From positions 248,001-312,000 of the forward strand of contig JAHHGV010000002.1 of assembly GCA_019359695.1 (NCBI GenBank): DNA of 64,000 bases. Direction: 5' to 3'. The notes under the pieces are model-generated. The model did no database searches. It saw nothing but the letters and a program-made list of their open reading frames with translations, and was not told where the DNA came from. Both the position numbers and the translations under genes were made by a program. Positions 19,737-28,939 of the stretch are shown one piece after another (the stretch's first letter is position 1; every line of letters begins with the position of its first letter). Origin of the DNA: Brasilonema angustatum HA4187-MV1 (GTDB lineage: Bacteria; Cyanobacteriota; Cyanobacteriia; Cyanobacteriales; Nostocaceae).

Positions 19737-19766
19737 TTCAGCGGTGAGTAGTAGGTCAGTCATCAA

Positions 19767-19793
19767 AATCCCCTGCCGCGAGGTGGGGGATTT
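19767..19793 (+). terminator. Rho-independent-type hairpin after psaB
   Basis: AAATCCCC and GGGGGATTT pair around a GC-rich loop, about 30 bases after the psaB stop. It is followed by TGTACATC, so the T run is short. Confidence 0.6.
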
Positions 19794-19914
19794 GTACATC
19801 ACCTTTGTTTTTTTGTCAAGTAACTTTTGCTAGATCCCTAGTAGTTAGTCGTGAATAGTTAACTTAGGTTGGTTGTACAAAGTAGTGTCATAGCCCTCAC
19901 TGATTTATTTCCTA

Positions 19915-19990
19915 CACACGCCAGATACCTACGGAGGGAAACCCTCCTATGGCACAAAGTGCCACGCTACGCTATCAGTACTGGCTCCCC
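19915..19990. repeat. Dispersed palindromic repeat fragment
   Basis: CAGATACCTACGGAGGGAAA then CCCTCC and CAGTACTGGCTCCC match blocks at 27.3-27.5 kb. It lies in the psaB-cinA gap, directly upstream of the cinA start region. Confidence 0.7.
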
Positions 19991-20034
19991 TACACCCTTA
20001 TACCCTTACACCCCTTCTTCCAATTCCCTATTTT

Positions 20035-21327
20035 ATGAGTGCAGAAATTATTTGTGTTGGAACCGAACTCCTGTTAGGAGATATCCTCAACGGTAATGCT
20101 CAATATTTGGCGCGGCAGTTGGCTGGGCTAGGTATTCCCCACTACTATCAAACAGTTGTCGGAGATAACCCAACAAGATTAAAACAGGTTATAGAAATTG
20201 CAAGTCAAAGAGCGGAAATTTTGATTTTTACTGGAGGTCTTGGTCCAACACCAGATGACCTGACTTGTGAAACCATTGCTGATTTTTTTGGCGCTCCTTT
20301 AGCAGAACGTCCAGATATTATTGAAGATATTACCAGAAAATATGTTCAACGCGGTCGGGTTATGACCGCCAGCAACCGCAAGCAAGCTTTGATACCCCAA
20401 GGTGCCGAAGTTTTACCAAACCCTACGGGAACAGCACCCGGCATTATTTGGCAGCCTCGTTCAGGATTAACGATTTTCACCTTTCCTGGTGTGCCAAGTG
20501 AAATGTATCGGATGTGGGAGGATACTGCTGTACCTTATCTGAAAAGTCAAGGTTGGGGTAAAGAAATTATTTATAGTCGGATGTTAAAGTTTTGGGGTGT
20601 GACGGAATCAGCTTTAGCAGAAAAGGTCGCAGCTTATCTAAACTTGCCCAACCCAACAGTTGCACCTTATTCCAGTAGAGGAGAAGTGAAATTACGAGTT
20701 TCTGCTAAAGCTGCTTCCCAATCACAAGCACAAGATTTGATAGCCCCCATTGAAAAACAGATTAAAGAAATTGCGGGATTAGATTATTATGGTGCAGATA
20801 ATGACACCCTTGCCTCAGTAGTGGGTGAGTTGTTGCGTGGTGCAGGGGAAACTCTTTCTGTGGCTGAATCTTGCACTGGTGGCGGATTAGGGCAAATGTT
20901 AACGGAGATTTCTGGAAGTTCTGATTACTTTTGGGGTGGGGTCATTTCTTATGATAACTCCGTAAAAGTAGGGCTTTTGGGTGTTAACTCCGAAGATTTG
21001 GCAAAGCATGGGGCTGTCAGTTCTATTGTTGCAGAACAAATGGCTGCGGGAGTGCGATGTATGGCGACAAGCCGCTCCGCGTCTACGCGTCTTTCGACCA
21101 CTTGGGGATTGAGTATCACTGGTATTGCTGGACCCACAGGTGATACGGAGACAAAGCCTGTCGGTTTGGTTTATATCGGGTTAGCTGGATCGAATGGAGA
21201 AGTGCAAAGTTTTGAATATCATTTTGGTGCAGGGCGAGGTCGGTCGTTAATTCGCCACCTCAGTGCGTGTACAGCATTGGACAATCTGCGAAGGAAGTTG
21301 TTGAGTCAGAAGGCAGCTGTTAAGTAG
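20035..21327 (+). CDS. cinA: CinA-like protein (nicotinamide-nucleotide amidase/ADP-ribose pyrophosphatase)
   Basis: A 430-residue two-domain protein. The N-terminal MoCF-type domain has EIICVGTELLLGDILN and GGLGPTPDDLT. The C-terminal amidase domain has AESCTGGGLGQMLTEISGSS and the WGLSITGIAGPTGDT motif. It acts in pyridine nucleotide salvage by deamidating NMN. Around residues 344-352 the peptide CMATSRSAS interrupts what is normally a direct run from the MAxGVR helix into TRLSTTWGLS. The DNA there (GCCGCTCCGCGTCTACGCG) looks like a dispersed repeat, so a small in-frame insertion is likely. The insertion sits in a loop before the conserved motif and probably does not kill the enzyme. Confidence 0.92.
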   Translation: MSAEIICVGTELLLGDILNGNAQYLARQLAGLGIPHYYQTVVGDNPTRLKQVIEIASQRAEILIFTGGLGPTPDDLTCETIADFFGAPLAERPDIIEDITRKYVQRGRVMTASNRKQALIPQGAEVLPNPTGTAPGIIWQPRSGLTIFTFPGVPSEMYRMWEDTAVPYLKSQGWGKEIIYSRMLKFWGVTESALAEKVAAYLNLPNPTVAPYSSRGEVKLRVSAKAASQSQAQDLIAPIEKQIKEIAGLDYYGADNDTLASVVGELLRGAGETLSVAESCTGGGLGQMLTEISGSSDYFWGGVISYDNSVKVGLLGVNSEDLAKHGAVSSIVAEQMAAGVRCMATSRSASTRLSTTWGLSITGIAGPTGDTETKPVGLVYIGLAGSNGEVQSFEYHFGAGRGRSLIRHLSACTALDNLRRKLLSQKAAVK

Positions 21328-21344
21328 CTCAACCTAATTAAACG

Positions 21345-21452
21345 TGAAATGTCATTGCGAGTGAAACGCAGTGAAGCGTAAGCGCAAGCGCACGCCAAGG
21401 GCTAACGCGCAGCGTGTCCCCTTGGGACTCAGCAATCGCAATAATCGTATTT
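21345..21452. repeat. BIME-like dispersed repeat downstream of cinA
   Basis: GTCATTGCGAGTGAAACGCA at one end and CAGCAATCGCAATAATCG at the other form the familiar inverted ends of a cyanobacterial intergenic repeat. The middle part carries GGGCTAACGCGCAGCGTG, which is shared with other mosaics here. Confidence 0.7.
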
Positions 21453-21519
21453 TATGTTTTTTTATGTTGACCTACTTATGCCTTCTAAATAAATGATGTT
21501 GTTGGCAAATTTATCGCAG

Positions 21520-21550
21520 GAAGTTTGAAAGAATTCTTCTTTCAAACTTC
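21520..21550. terminator. Strong AT-type hairpin in the cinA-peptide gap
   Basis: A perfect 14-bp stem (GAAGTTTGAAAGAA and its complement) with a TTC loop. One arm (TTCAAACTT) is repeated once more right after it. It lies 200 bases after cinA and has no clean T run. It could be a terminator or a regulatory hairpin. The remainder of 21551-22124 is AT-rich and holds no recognised gene. Confidence 0.45.
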
Positions 21551-22124
21551 CTTCAAACTTGAACGAACCCATGATCAACCAAAACTAAAAAGCGAAGTAG
21601 TATACCTGAAGTCCGGAGAGTACAAACAGTTTAGAATCCCCACTCATTCATGGCGGGGAGAGGTCAATTTTAATTGTTAAGCAACCTAAATATCCGCTAA
21701 TCAACCCATTATGAAAGCGATAGAGAATAGCTAATTATATAAAAAAAATGACTAATTAATAATAACAGTCATAACTGTGATTTTTATAACTTAAGCAAAA
21801 TTAATCTAAATAAGCTGGCTGTAAAGAGTCTATAAAAAATATAGCTTTTACAACCAACAAATGCTAGCTTAGGCATAAGCCATCAAAACACTAAGGCTAA
21901 CAGAGTCTGGCTATCCCTATTAGCCGGACTCTACCTAATTCTTGACACATATAAAGCTTATCCAGAGCATTTCAATTATTTACACCCCGATTCGGGTTGA
22001 AACTGCCAAATAACAAAATATCCACACTAGATCCTGTGGGATTGGATGGCTGTACGTCCTAGATTAAGAAGGAGGCAAGATGTCTGCACCACAAGATTGG
22101 ATAATTTATTTTTTGGTATTCCTT

Positions 22125-22418
22125 TTAGTGACCTTTAGGTCCTGGGCCTGGTTTAGGTCCTGGGCCTGATGATCCACCAGATGATGAGCCAGATGATGAG
22201 CCTGCTGATGCGCTTGATGAGCCACCGTTGCTGACATAAATATTGTTAACAACAGTAGTAGTAGGCTGCTGACTCCCGTACCCGTACCCGTACCCACCAA
22301 AAAGGAACGAAAGTAAACCAAGAGTACCACCCGAAACTGTGGATTGATTTTCATCAGACAGATCGGACATGTAGCTCTCATCTAGAGAAACTAGTTGATA
22401 TTTAGATTCGGTCGTCAT
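22125..22418 (-). CDS. Double-glycine-leader peptide, copy 1
   Basis: A 97-residue small protein. The N-terminal 30 residues are a polar leader with YMSDLSDENQSTVSGG, which fits the double-glycine (bacteriocin-type) leader cleaved by C39-peptidase ABC exporters. The predicted mature part begins TLGLLSFLFGG. It continues with a GYGYGYG run, then PTTTVVNNIYV, then a Ser/Gly-rich tail and a PGPKPGPGPKGH end. There are no Cys residues in the core, so a lanthipeptide or disulfide bacteriocin is unlikely. No exporter or modification enzyme lies nearby. Its leader is identical to that of copy 2. Role unknown: candidates are a secreted peptide, a surface or adhesive peptide, or a signal. Confidence 0.75.
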   Translation of the reverse strand: MTTESKYQLVSLDESYMSDLSDENQSTVSGGTLGLLSFLFGGYGYGYGSQQPTTTVVNNIYVSNGGSSSASAGSSSGSSSGGSSGPGPKPGPGPKGH

Positions 22419-22663
22419 GATAACTCACTATTTGGTGAAAGTTTTCTTTGTGTTGATGAGTTTTTCTGAATACTTCACAAAACAAAATGCTAGTAAATGC
22501 ATCAGCTAGGAAATACCAGGTATTAATTCAACAAGAAATCCCATGCAAAAAATAAAAGCCAAATGCCCTTTTCTTAGCGAAAACTACTGTTGTTTTTGAA
22601 ACTCATAAGTATCAAATGACAACAAAAAAAAGTATTTGGATAATTTATTTTTCGCTATTCCTT

Positions 22664-22933
22664 TTAGTGACCTTTGCCTGAACCACCAGATGATGAGCCA
22701 GATGATGAGCCTGCTGATGCGCTTGATGAGCCACCGTTGTTGACATAAATATTGTTAATAACAGTAGTAGTAGGCTGTTGGTTGTACCCGCCGTAGCCGC
22801 CGAAAAGCCCACCTAAAAGCCCAAAAAGTAAACCAAGAGTACCACCCGAAACTGTGGATTGATTTTCATCAGACAAATCAGACATGTAGCTCTCATCTAG
22901 AGAAACTAGTTGATATTTAGATTCGGTCGTCAT
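22664..22933 (-). CDS. Double-glycine-leader peptide, copy 2
   Basis: An 89-residue paralogue of the gene at 22125-22418. The first 36 residues (MTTESKYQLVSLDESYMSD onward through VSGGTLGLL) are identical. The core differs: FGLLGGLFGGYGGYNQQ replaces the GYGYGYG stretch. The tail ends GSGKGH and lacks the PGPKPGPGP extension. The upstream 225 bases are nearly identical in both copies, so both should share the same regulation. The conserved leader with a changed core is the pattern expected of precursor peptides that feed one exporter. Confidence 0.75.
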   Translation of the reverse strand: MTTESKYQLVSLDESYMSDLSDENQSTVSGGTLGLLFGLLGGLFGGYGGYNQQPTTTVINNIYVNNGGSSSASAGSSSGSSSGGSGKGH

Positions 22934-23159
22934 GATAACTCACTATTTGGTGAAAGTTTTCTTTGTGTTGATGAGTTTTTCTGAATACTTCACAAAACAA
23001 AATGCTAGTAAATGCATCTGCTTAGGAAATACCAGGTATTAATTTAACAATAAATTCCATGCAAAAAATAAAAGCCAAATGCCTTTACTTAGCTGAAACT
23101 ACTGTTGTTTTTTAAACTCACAAGTATCAAATTACAACAAACAAACAAAAAAGTATAGT

Positions 23160-23745
23160 GTTTTTATTTTATTTTTTATAAAATTCTGATAAAGAATAAA
23201 AAAATACATATAAAAATATGGTACTTAGAAAAAAAGGAAAATCAAACTAGCTAAGATTCTTTTTTTTTCATAGCTTTTCAGTTTATAGCAATTCTATTGT
23301 TCAAAAAATAAGCTTTTTGTTACTCAGTATTAACATGTTAATATTTAGCCAATATCAATAATTTTAAGAAACTTTAAAATTCTTCTGAAGATATCAAAAA
23401 ATATAAAAACCATGATATATCGCACATTAAAAATAACGAATTAAAAAATATTACGAATAAATATTTCTTTTTTTTGAATAAAATTACTGCTGTCTATATG
23501 ATTAGTAATTTTCTAAAAAAAGAAATACTATGATTAGAGTTTTGCTGGTAAATGACCAACAAAATATATAGTAATCCGTGCAGAAGTTGTGAAATTACTC
23601 GTTGAGGCGCTTAACAAGCAACAGGCAAAATAATAAAAAATGAACCGCGTAAGACTTGGGAGCTGCTTTTTCTAGGGTAGGACGCAAAGAGCGCGTTTTT
23701 GCATAAATCCTAATTGAGTTAAAAAAACTGCCTCTAGATAAATAA
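23160..23745. other. Very AT-rich intergenic region
   Basis: About 590 bases, among the most AT-rich in the window, with many A and T runs. It lies upstream of the peptide genes and downstream of murB. No gene seen. Such a stretch could bend or melt easily, but I see no origin-type repeat set. Confidence 0.5.
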
Positions 23746-23763
23746 AGCCCGCTTGCGCGGGCT
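23746..23763 (-). terminator. GC-rich hairpin downstream of murB
   Basis: AGCCCGC, loop TTGC, GCGGGCT, flanked by AATAA on one side and ACAAATAAAAAT on the other. It is placed about 100 bases after the murB stop, so a terminator role for murCB is likely. Confidence 0.6.
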
Positions 23764-23859
23764 ACAAATAAAAATATTTAGCGTTCTTGTGAAAAAACTT
23801 CTGCTTATTTGATAAAGAGGGGGAGAAAAAGTTATATTTTTCTCATAAAACTTGGTTCA

Positions 23860-24858
23860 TCAAGCAGCTTGAAACTCTCCTAGCATTTTTACTTCTGGTT
23901 CTAACGGAATAGACCAACGTTCTTGTACCTGATGTTGGACATGGCGAATGAGATTGAAAATATCCCAAGCACTAGCGCCACCACAGTTAACGATAAAATT
24001 AGCATGCCGTTGTGCAACTTGCGCTTTGCCAATTTGGTAGCCTTTGAGACCAGTCTGTTCAATTAACCAGCCTGCGGTGTAAGGTTTAGGATTGCGGAAT
24101 ACACTACCACAACTGGGCAAGTGATAGGGTTGAGTGTTTAGTCGATGCTCTTTGTGTTGTTTGGTAGCTGCTAAAACTTCTGTTGGGTTTGCCCCTGGCT
24201 GGAGTTGAAAAGTCGCTTGGGTGACGATGCGATCGCTTCCTTGGAGGATAGAGGTGCGGTAGCTGTAGCTCAACTGTTCGCGGGTGAGAGTTTCCACAGT
24301 TCCATTCGGTAAAAGTACTTGAGCACTTACTAATATATCTGCGATACAACTATTGTGTGCCCCTGCATTCATCACTATGGCACCCCCAATAGTTCCAGGA
24401 ATACCAACAGCCCACTCAAATCCTTGCCATCCCCGCTCTGCTACCTGCCATGCTAGGCTTGGAATTGGGTCTCCTGCAGCGACAGTTAACTGACCTGTTT
24501 CTAAGTCAAAATGGCTATGGCGCAAATGACGAGTCACAATCACTAAACCTGGTATCCCACAATCACTGACGAGCAAGTTAGATCCTGCTCCTAGTATTGT
24601 GACTGGTAAATTATGTGTTCTCGCATACTGAATACTGGCTTGCAGAGCTTCTAAGTTTCGAGGGGCAACACACCACTCAGCAGGTCCACCGACTCTGTAT
24701 GAAGTATACGCTGCAAGCGTTACTTGAGATTTAATAACACAATCAGTACCAAGTAAATAAATTTCTTTACTTTCGATGGAATTATTAGATGTTATTAGCC
24801 TGCTATTTGTCATACCAGAAACTTTGCAGACATTTGCTACTGCCTGGGATATTGTCAT
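23860..24858 (-). CDS. murB: UDP-N-acetylenolpyruvoylglucosamine reductase MurB
   Basis: An FAD-dependent cytosolic enzyme reducing the enolpyruvyl group to make UDP-MurNAc for peptidoglycan. FAD-binding features are [26 protein letters not shown] and [17 protein letters not shown]. The substrate-side motifs YSYRTSILQ and [11 protein letters not shown] are present, the latter with the catalytic Ser region. The sequence ends in the family-typical [11 protein letters not shown]. It has an N-terminal extension of about 35 residues. It is about 155 bases downstream of murC on the same strand, the usual order. Confidence 0.95.
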   Translation of the reverse strand: MTISQAVANVCKVSGMTNSRLITSNNSIESKEIYLLGTDCVIKSQVTLAAYTSYRVGGPAEWCVAPRNLEALQASIQYARTHNLPVTILGAGSNLLVSDCGIPGLVIVTRHLRHSHFDLETGQLTVAAGDPIPSLAWQVAERGWQGFEWAVGIPGTIGGAIVMNAGAHNSCIADILVSAQVLLPNGTVETLTREQLSYSYRTSILQGSDRIVTQATFQLQPGANPTEVLAATKQHKEHRLNTQPYHLPSCGSVFRNPKPYTAGWLIEQTGLKGYQIGKAQVAQRHANFIVNCGGASAWDIFNLIRHVQHQVQERWSIPLEPEVKMLGEFQAA

Positions 24859-25013
24859 ATCTTTTAGAATGCGCTGAGTTTAGATGTTTGTATGCCGTAA
24901 AAATACGACACCAATGAGAAGCCATGTAACTATTGCTAAACGGACACTATGCGAATAAGGGAAACCAACTTATACGAAAGTTGTACTCCCTGTCTGGGGG
25001 TAAAAAACTTTCC

Positions 25014-26477
25014 TTAAGAAGTTGCCTTAGCTGGTGGACATTGTGTCGCCATGACTTCGGGAATCACTTGATTAATATTCCCAGCTCCGAGAAACAGCGC
25101 CAAGTCTCCATAATGCAGAGTTTGCTGTAAGTATTCGCAGACTGAGGCTAAAGTTGGTTGATACATTACCTGCGGGTGCTGTTTAGCTACCTCACTTGCA
25201 AGTTTTTCACCACTGACTTGCCCCAAGTTTGGCTCGCCTGCACTGTAAATGTCAGTGAGGATAACTAAATCAGCATGACTAAACGATTGAGCAAATTCTT
25301 CCAAAAAGGTAAGCGTGCGGCTATAGCGATGGGGCTGGAAGATCGCAACTACTCTGTGTCCTGGTCTTGCCTGTAAGCGTGCAGCAGCAAGAGTAGCACG
25401 AATTTCACTCGGGTGATGGGCGTAATCATCAATAAAAGTGATGCCATTAACTTCACCCCGGAATTCAAAACGGCGTCTTGCGCCTTCAAAGGTCGCAAGA
25501 CCCTTAGCTATTTCTGCAAATTTTAAGCCCAAGATCCGACCAACCGCCACTGCGGCTAGAGCATTACTGAGGTTGTGCTTACTGAGTAAGCGCAAGTTCA
25601 ACACACCCAAAGCCTTGCTCCTTTCCCATACAAGAGCTGTGGTACCATCGGCTTTATAGTCCACGTTGCTGACAGTGTAGTCAGCACCAGTTTCAGGATT
25701 TAGGCTATAGCTAATCGTTGGTTGTAGGCGATCGCGTACAGTCGTGCAATCAATGCTGCCTACCAAAGTTTTACAGCCTTTTGCAAATGTCTGAAAAGTT
25801 TCCACCACTTCCTCTAATGTGTCGTAGTGGTCGGGATGGTCTAATTCTATGTTAGTGATAATACCTATTTCTGGGCTATGTTTAACCAGAGAACCATCTG
25901 ATTCATCTGCTTCTGCTACTAAATACTGACTTTGCCCCAGTCGGGCATTGCCTTCCCAAGCATTCACTTCTCCACCGACTAAAATAGTTGGATCAAGACC
26001 TGCTTCGAGTAGCATATAACCAATCATGCTACTTGTTGTCGTTTTTCCGTGGGTTCCTGCGACAGCAATACTATTATATTGAGTAATCAATGCTGCCAGT
26101 ACATCAGACCGATGAAAAATTGGGCAACCTAATTCTAATGCTGCTTTGTACTCTAAATTAGTTGTGTTAATGGCTGTTGAACAAATAACTTGAGGTAATT
26201 TTGCTTTCGAGAAAGTAGATAGTTCTTCTTGAGTGTTTAATACTACTCCAGTCGGGTGACAATGAGGACGAAAGAATTCGAGATTGCTTGCCTCTTGTTT
26301 ACCAAAAATATGAGTTCCGATTAATTCTAAACGTCGAGTAATATGGTTTGGACGAAGATCTGAACCAGATACTGGCAGATGACGCTTTGCTAGCACATAT
26401 GCTAAAGCAGACATGCCTATGCCGCCAATACCAATGAAATGAAATGGTCTACCGCAAAACTCTACTGTATCTTTCAT
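25014..26477 (-). CDS. murC: UDP-N-acetylmuramate--L-alanine ligase MurC
   Basis: A Mur ligase adding the first residue of the peptidoglycan stem peptide. The N-terminal Rossmann part is FHFIGIGGIGMSALAYVLA. The ATP loop is AVAGTHGKTTTSSMIGYML. Central motifs include EADESDGSLV and ITNIELDHPDHY. The C-terminal domain has FIDDYAHHPSEIRATL and FQPHRYSRT. I start at the ATG at 26477, where GAGG lies upstream. An in-frame start 30 bases earlier is less likely. It forms an operon with murB. Confidence 0.95.
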   Translation of the reverse strand: MKDTVEFCGRPFHFIGIGGIGMSALAYVLAKRHLPVSGSDLRPNHITRRLELIGTHIFGKQEASNLEFFRPHCHPTGVVLNTQEELSTFSKAKLPQVICSTAINTTNLEYKAALELGCPIFHRSDVLAALITQYNSIAVAGTHGKTTTSSMIGYMLLEAGLDPTILVGGEVNAWEGNARLGQSQYLVAEADESDGSLVKHSPEIGIITNIELDHPDHYDTLEEVVETFQTFAKGCKTLVGSIDCTTVRDRLQPTISYSLNPETGADYTVSNVDYKADGTTALVWERSKALGVLNLRLLSKHNLSNALAAVAVGRILGLKFAEIAKGLATFEGARRRFEFRGEVNGITFIDDYAHHPSEIRATLAAARLQARPGHRVVAIFQPHRYSRTLTFLEEFAQSFSHADLVILTDIYSAGEPNLGQVSGEKLASEVAKQHPQVMYQPTLASVCEYLQQTLHYGDLALFLGAGNINQVIPEVMATQCPPAKATS

Positions 26478-26827
26478 TGATTTATCCTCTATCACCACAC
26501 CACACAATCATCCTAAATGACACGCGTATCATAACAGGAATTCGATTTTTACTGATACTGCCTTTGTACCACCATTTTTATAACCGATAAGTTGTTTTTT
26601 TCACGATTATTTTTCTCATTCCAATCGATTTTACCCTTGTTAGTCATTTTTTCTCTTTATTAACAGATATTATGATTATTCTGAAACTTTATGCTCAATC
26701 GGGAAACTCCTCGTTGTAATTGTAAATATATGTTTTTAGCTGCCGATCTCAAATTTGCTATAATTATGAGCTGGTAAATAAAGCCTTTTAAAATTGAAGA
26801 AAGCTTGAGAGTTAGTGGATACACCAA

Positions 26828-27211
26828 TTGGCAATTATTTGAGGTACTTTTGCTCCAGTTCCTAATGTACACGTGCTTCTAGCCAAGACAGCTTTGGACG
26901 GAACTCTTTTAGAACGAGTCGTTTGGGTGTCTTCACAAAATTTTTCTCAGAAATATATATAGTGGAACGACTTATTGCAGACAACCTGGGATTGACTGTA
27001 TCACTCGTTTTTGAAAAGTCGTTCTGGCATTCCTTATACTATTGACACCCTGATTGCCTTGCTGGCTACTTATCCCAATACTCACTGGTACTAGATTCTT
27101 GGTGATAGAACATTTCAAGCCTTACCTCATTGGTACGGTGGACAAGAATTAGGACAATTGTGTGATTGGTTAATTGCACCCAGACTCCTAGGCTGTGAGA
27201 ACATAGCTTAA
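26828..27211 (+). pseudogene. nadD: Decayed nicotinate-nucleotide adenylyltransferase (nadD) remnant
   Basis: Pieces of NadD are readable in shifting frames. First, LAII, a stop in place of part of FGGTF, then GTFAPV and HVLLAKTAL. Next, TLLERVVWVSSQNFSQKY, then VERLIADNLGLTVS. Finally, SGIPYTIDTLIALLATYPNT, HWY-stop, ILGDRTFQALPHWYGGQEL and CDWLIAPRLLG. Functional NadD has the GGTFDPVHxGH nucleotide-binding motif and the (W)YWIxGxD.. region, and both are damaged here. At least three stops or shifts are visible. The gene is dead unless sequencing errors are unusually dense. An intact nadD should exist elsewhere, since NAD synthesis is essential. Confidence 0.7.
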
Positions 27212-27224
27212 GGTAGGTTAATGT

Positions 27225-27575
27225 GCAAGTGAGGCAGCGCGGACGCCACATGCCTAGGTCGGGAAACCCTCCTGCAGCAGTGGCTCGTCTAGGGGGTTTC
27301 CACGCCAGGTGCTACAACGGGGGGAACCCCAACGCCCTTCGGGAACGCCCGTCGCCTACGGAGGGAGACCCTCCTGCAGCGCTGGTCTCACCAGATACCT
27401 ACGGAGGGAGACCCTCATCAAGTACTGGCTCCCTCCGGGTTCGCCAGTCGCCTACGGAGGGAGACCCTCCTGCAGCGCTGGACTCACCGCAACGCACTGG
27501 CTCCCCATGTTAGCGAAGCGAGCCGTAGGCTGCGACTGGCGTTAGCGCAGCGAGACCGGAGGTCTTCCCCCGAAG
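27225..27575. repeat. Dispersed palindromic repeat mosaic between nadD remnant and gap2
   Basis: At least three tandem-like copies of a block containing CCTACGGAGGGAGACCCTCC then TGCAGCGCTGG and CTCACC, followed by GCGAGACCGGAGGTCTTCCC. The same blocks are scattered at 8.7, 14.2, 34.5 and 50.4 kb. Bases 27576-27887 hold no gene except the gap2 leader. Confidence 0.85.
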
Positions 27576-27887
27576 GGGTAAGTACAACTCAATGGAGTAG
27601 ACGAATATTTTAGCATACATTGGTACTTTTTGCATGACATTATAGTGAAATTTTAGTGAAGTCTTATTCATAAACTTTGCCATGATTGCCAATCAATTCC
27701 CTATTTAGTTCCACCAAGGAGTTAGGGCTTATATTGACAACCACAACCTGTATACAAACAGGTAGGAAGAAAATATTTATTTTTTTTATAATGTAAAGCT
27801 TTATAGTTATAAATACTCCCCCTTTGCGGTATGATCGGGGTCATGAGTAGCTTTTGTTAAGTATAAGTAGACAGAGGGCAAGACGCT

Positions 27888-28904
27888 GTGATTAGAGTTG
27901 CAATTAACGGTTTCGGGCGCATCGGGCGTAACTTTGCACGTTGCTGGGTAGGGAGAGAAAATAGCAATCTCGAACTTGTCGCTATCAATGACACATCCGA
28001 CCCTAGAACCAATGCTCATCTGCTGAAGTATGACTCGATGCTAGGGAAGTTAAATGGTGTTGACATTTCTGCCGATGATAACTCAATTACCGTTAACGGT
28101 AAGACTATTAAGTGTGTCTCCGACCGCAACCCAGAAAACTTGCCCTGGAAAGAGTGGGAAATTGATCTAGTTATCGAAGCAACAGGGGTTTTCACTTCCA
28201 GAGAAGGGGCGACAAAACATCTTAATGGTGGTGCAAAGAAAGTTCTCATCACCGCCCCAGGGAAAAACGAAGATGGGACTTTTGTGATTGGCGTGAATCA
28301 TCACGATTACGACCACCAAAAGCACAACATTATCAGTAACGCTAGCTGTACCACTAACTGCTTGGCTCCCATCGCGAAGGTGTTGCACGAGAAATTCGGC
28401 ATCATCAAAGGTACTATGACCACCACTCACAGCTACACTGGTGACCAACGCTTACTAGACGCCTCTCACCGTGATGTCAGGCGGGCACGTGCTGCAGCCG
28501 TCAACATTGTGCCTACCTCCACAGGTGCGGCGAAAGCTGTAGCGCTGGTTCTACCAGACCTCAAAGGTAAGCTGAATGGCGTGGCGTTGCGCGTACCCAC
28601 CCCTAACGTTTCCATGGTGGACTTTGTGATTCAGGTTGAAAGGCCTACTATTGCCGAAGAAGTCAACCAAGCCCTCAAAGACGCTTCCGAAGGTCAACTC
28701 AAAGGCATTTTGGATTACAGCGATCTCCCCCTGGTATCATCTGATTATCGAGGTACTGATGCTTCTTCGATTATTGATGCTAACTTGACTTTTGTTATGG
28801 GCGGCGACTTAGTGAAAGTCATGGCTTGGTATGACAACGAGTGGGGTTACAGCCAGCGAGTCACTGACTTGGCAGAGTTAGTAGCCGAAAAATGGACTAA
28901 CTAG
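27888..28904 (+). CDS. gap2: Glyceraldehyde-3-phosphate dehydrogenase, NAD(P)-dependent Calvin-cycle type
   Basis: A 338-residue GAPDH. The NAD(P)-binding N-terminus is [19 protein letters not shown]. The catalytic segment is [17 protein letters not shown], and [17 protein letters not shown] and the C-terminal [12 protein letters not shown] are present. The sequence matches the Gap2/GapA type used for the reductive step of the Calvin cycle and for gluconeogenesis, rather than glycolytic Gap1. It starts with GTG at 27888. The leader has TATGAT as a possible -10 box near 27829-27834. Single transcription unit. Confidence 0.95.
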   Translation: MIRVAINGFGRIGRNFARCWVGRENSNLELVAINDTSDPRTNAHLLKYDSMLGKLNGVDISADDNSITVNGKTIKCVSDRNPENLPWKEWEIDLVIEATGVFTSREGATKHLNGGAKKVLITAPGKNEDGTFVIGVNHHDYDHQKHNIISNASCTTNCLAPIAKVLHEKFGIIKGTMTTTHSYTGDQRLLDASHRDVRRARAAAVNIVPTSTGAAKAVALVLPDLKGKLNGVALRVPTPNVSMVDFVIQVERPTIAEEVNQALKDASEGQLKGILDYSDLPLVSSDYRGTDASSIIDANLTFVMGGDLVKVMAWYDNEWGYSQRVTDLAELVAEKWTN

Positions 28905-28939
28905 TCATTTGTCATTTGCATAAGACAAATAACTAGCAG

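Larger units (their letters stand above)
22098..23155. repeat. Tandem duplication of gene plus promoter region
   Basis: Two units of about 0.52 kb (roughly 22098-22632 and 22633-23155). Each holds one peptide gene and its 5' region. Shared landmarks are GGATAATTTATTTTT before the stop end, TCCTTTTAGTGACCTTT, and GATAACTCACTATTTGGTGA just upstream of each ATG. Differences are concentrated in the core-encoding part and in small indels of the upstream part. Confidence 0.85.

Noticed and set aside
22106-22381. 91-codon frame with HQAHHLAHHL-type repeats overlapping peptide copy 1
   Set aside because: Frame-shifted reading of the Ser/Gly-coding repeat; the other frame matches its paralogue and has the leader.
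27225-27575. CRISPR-like repeats near gap2
   Set aside because: Copies are contiguous variable modules, not constant repeats with unique spacers, and there are no cas genes.
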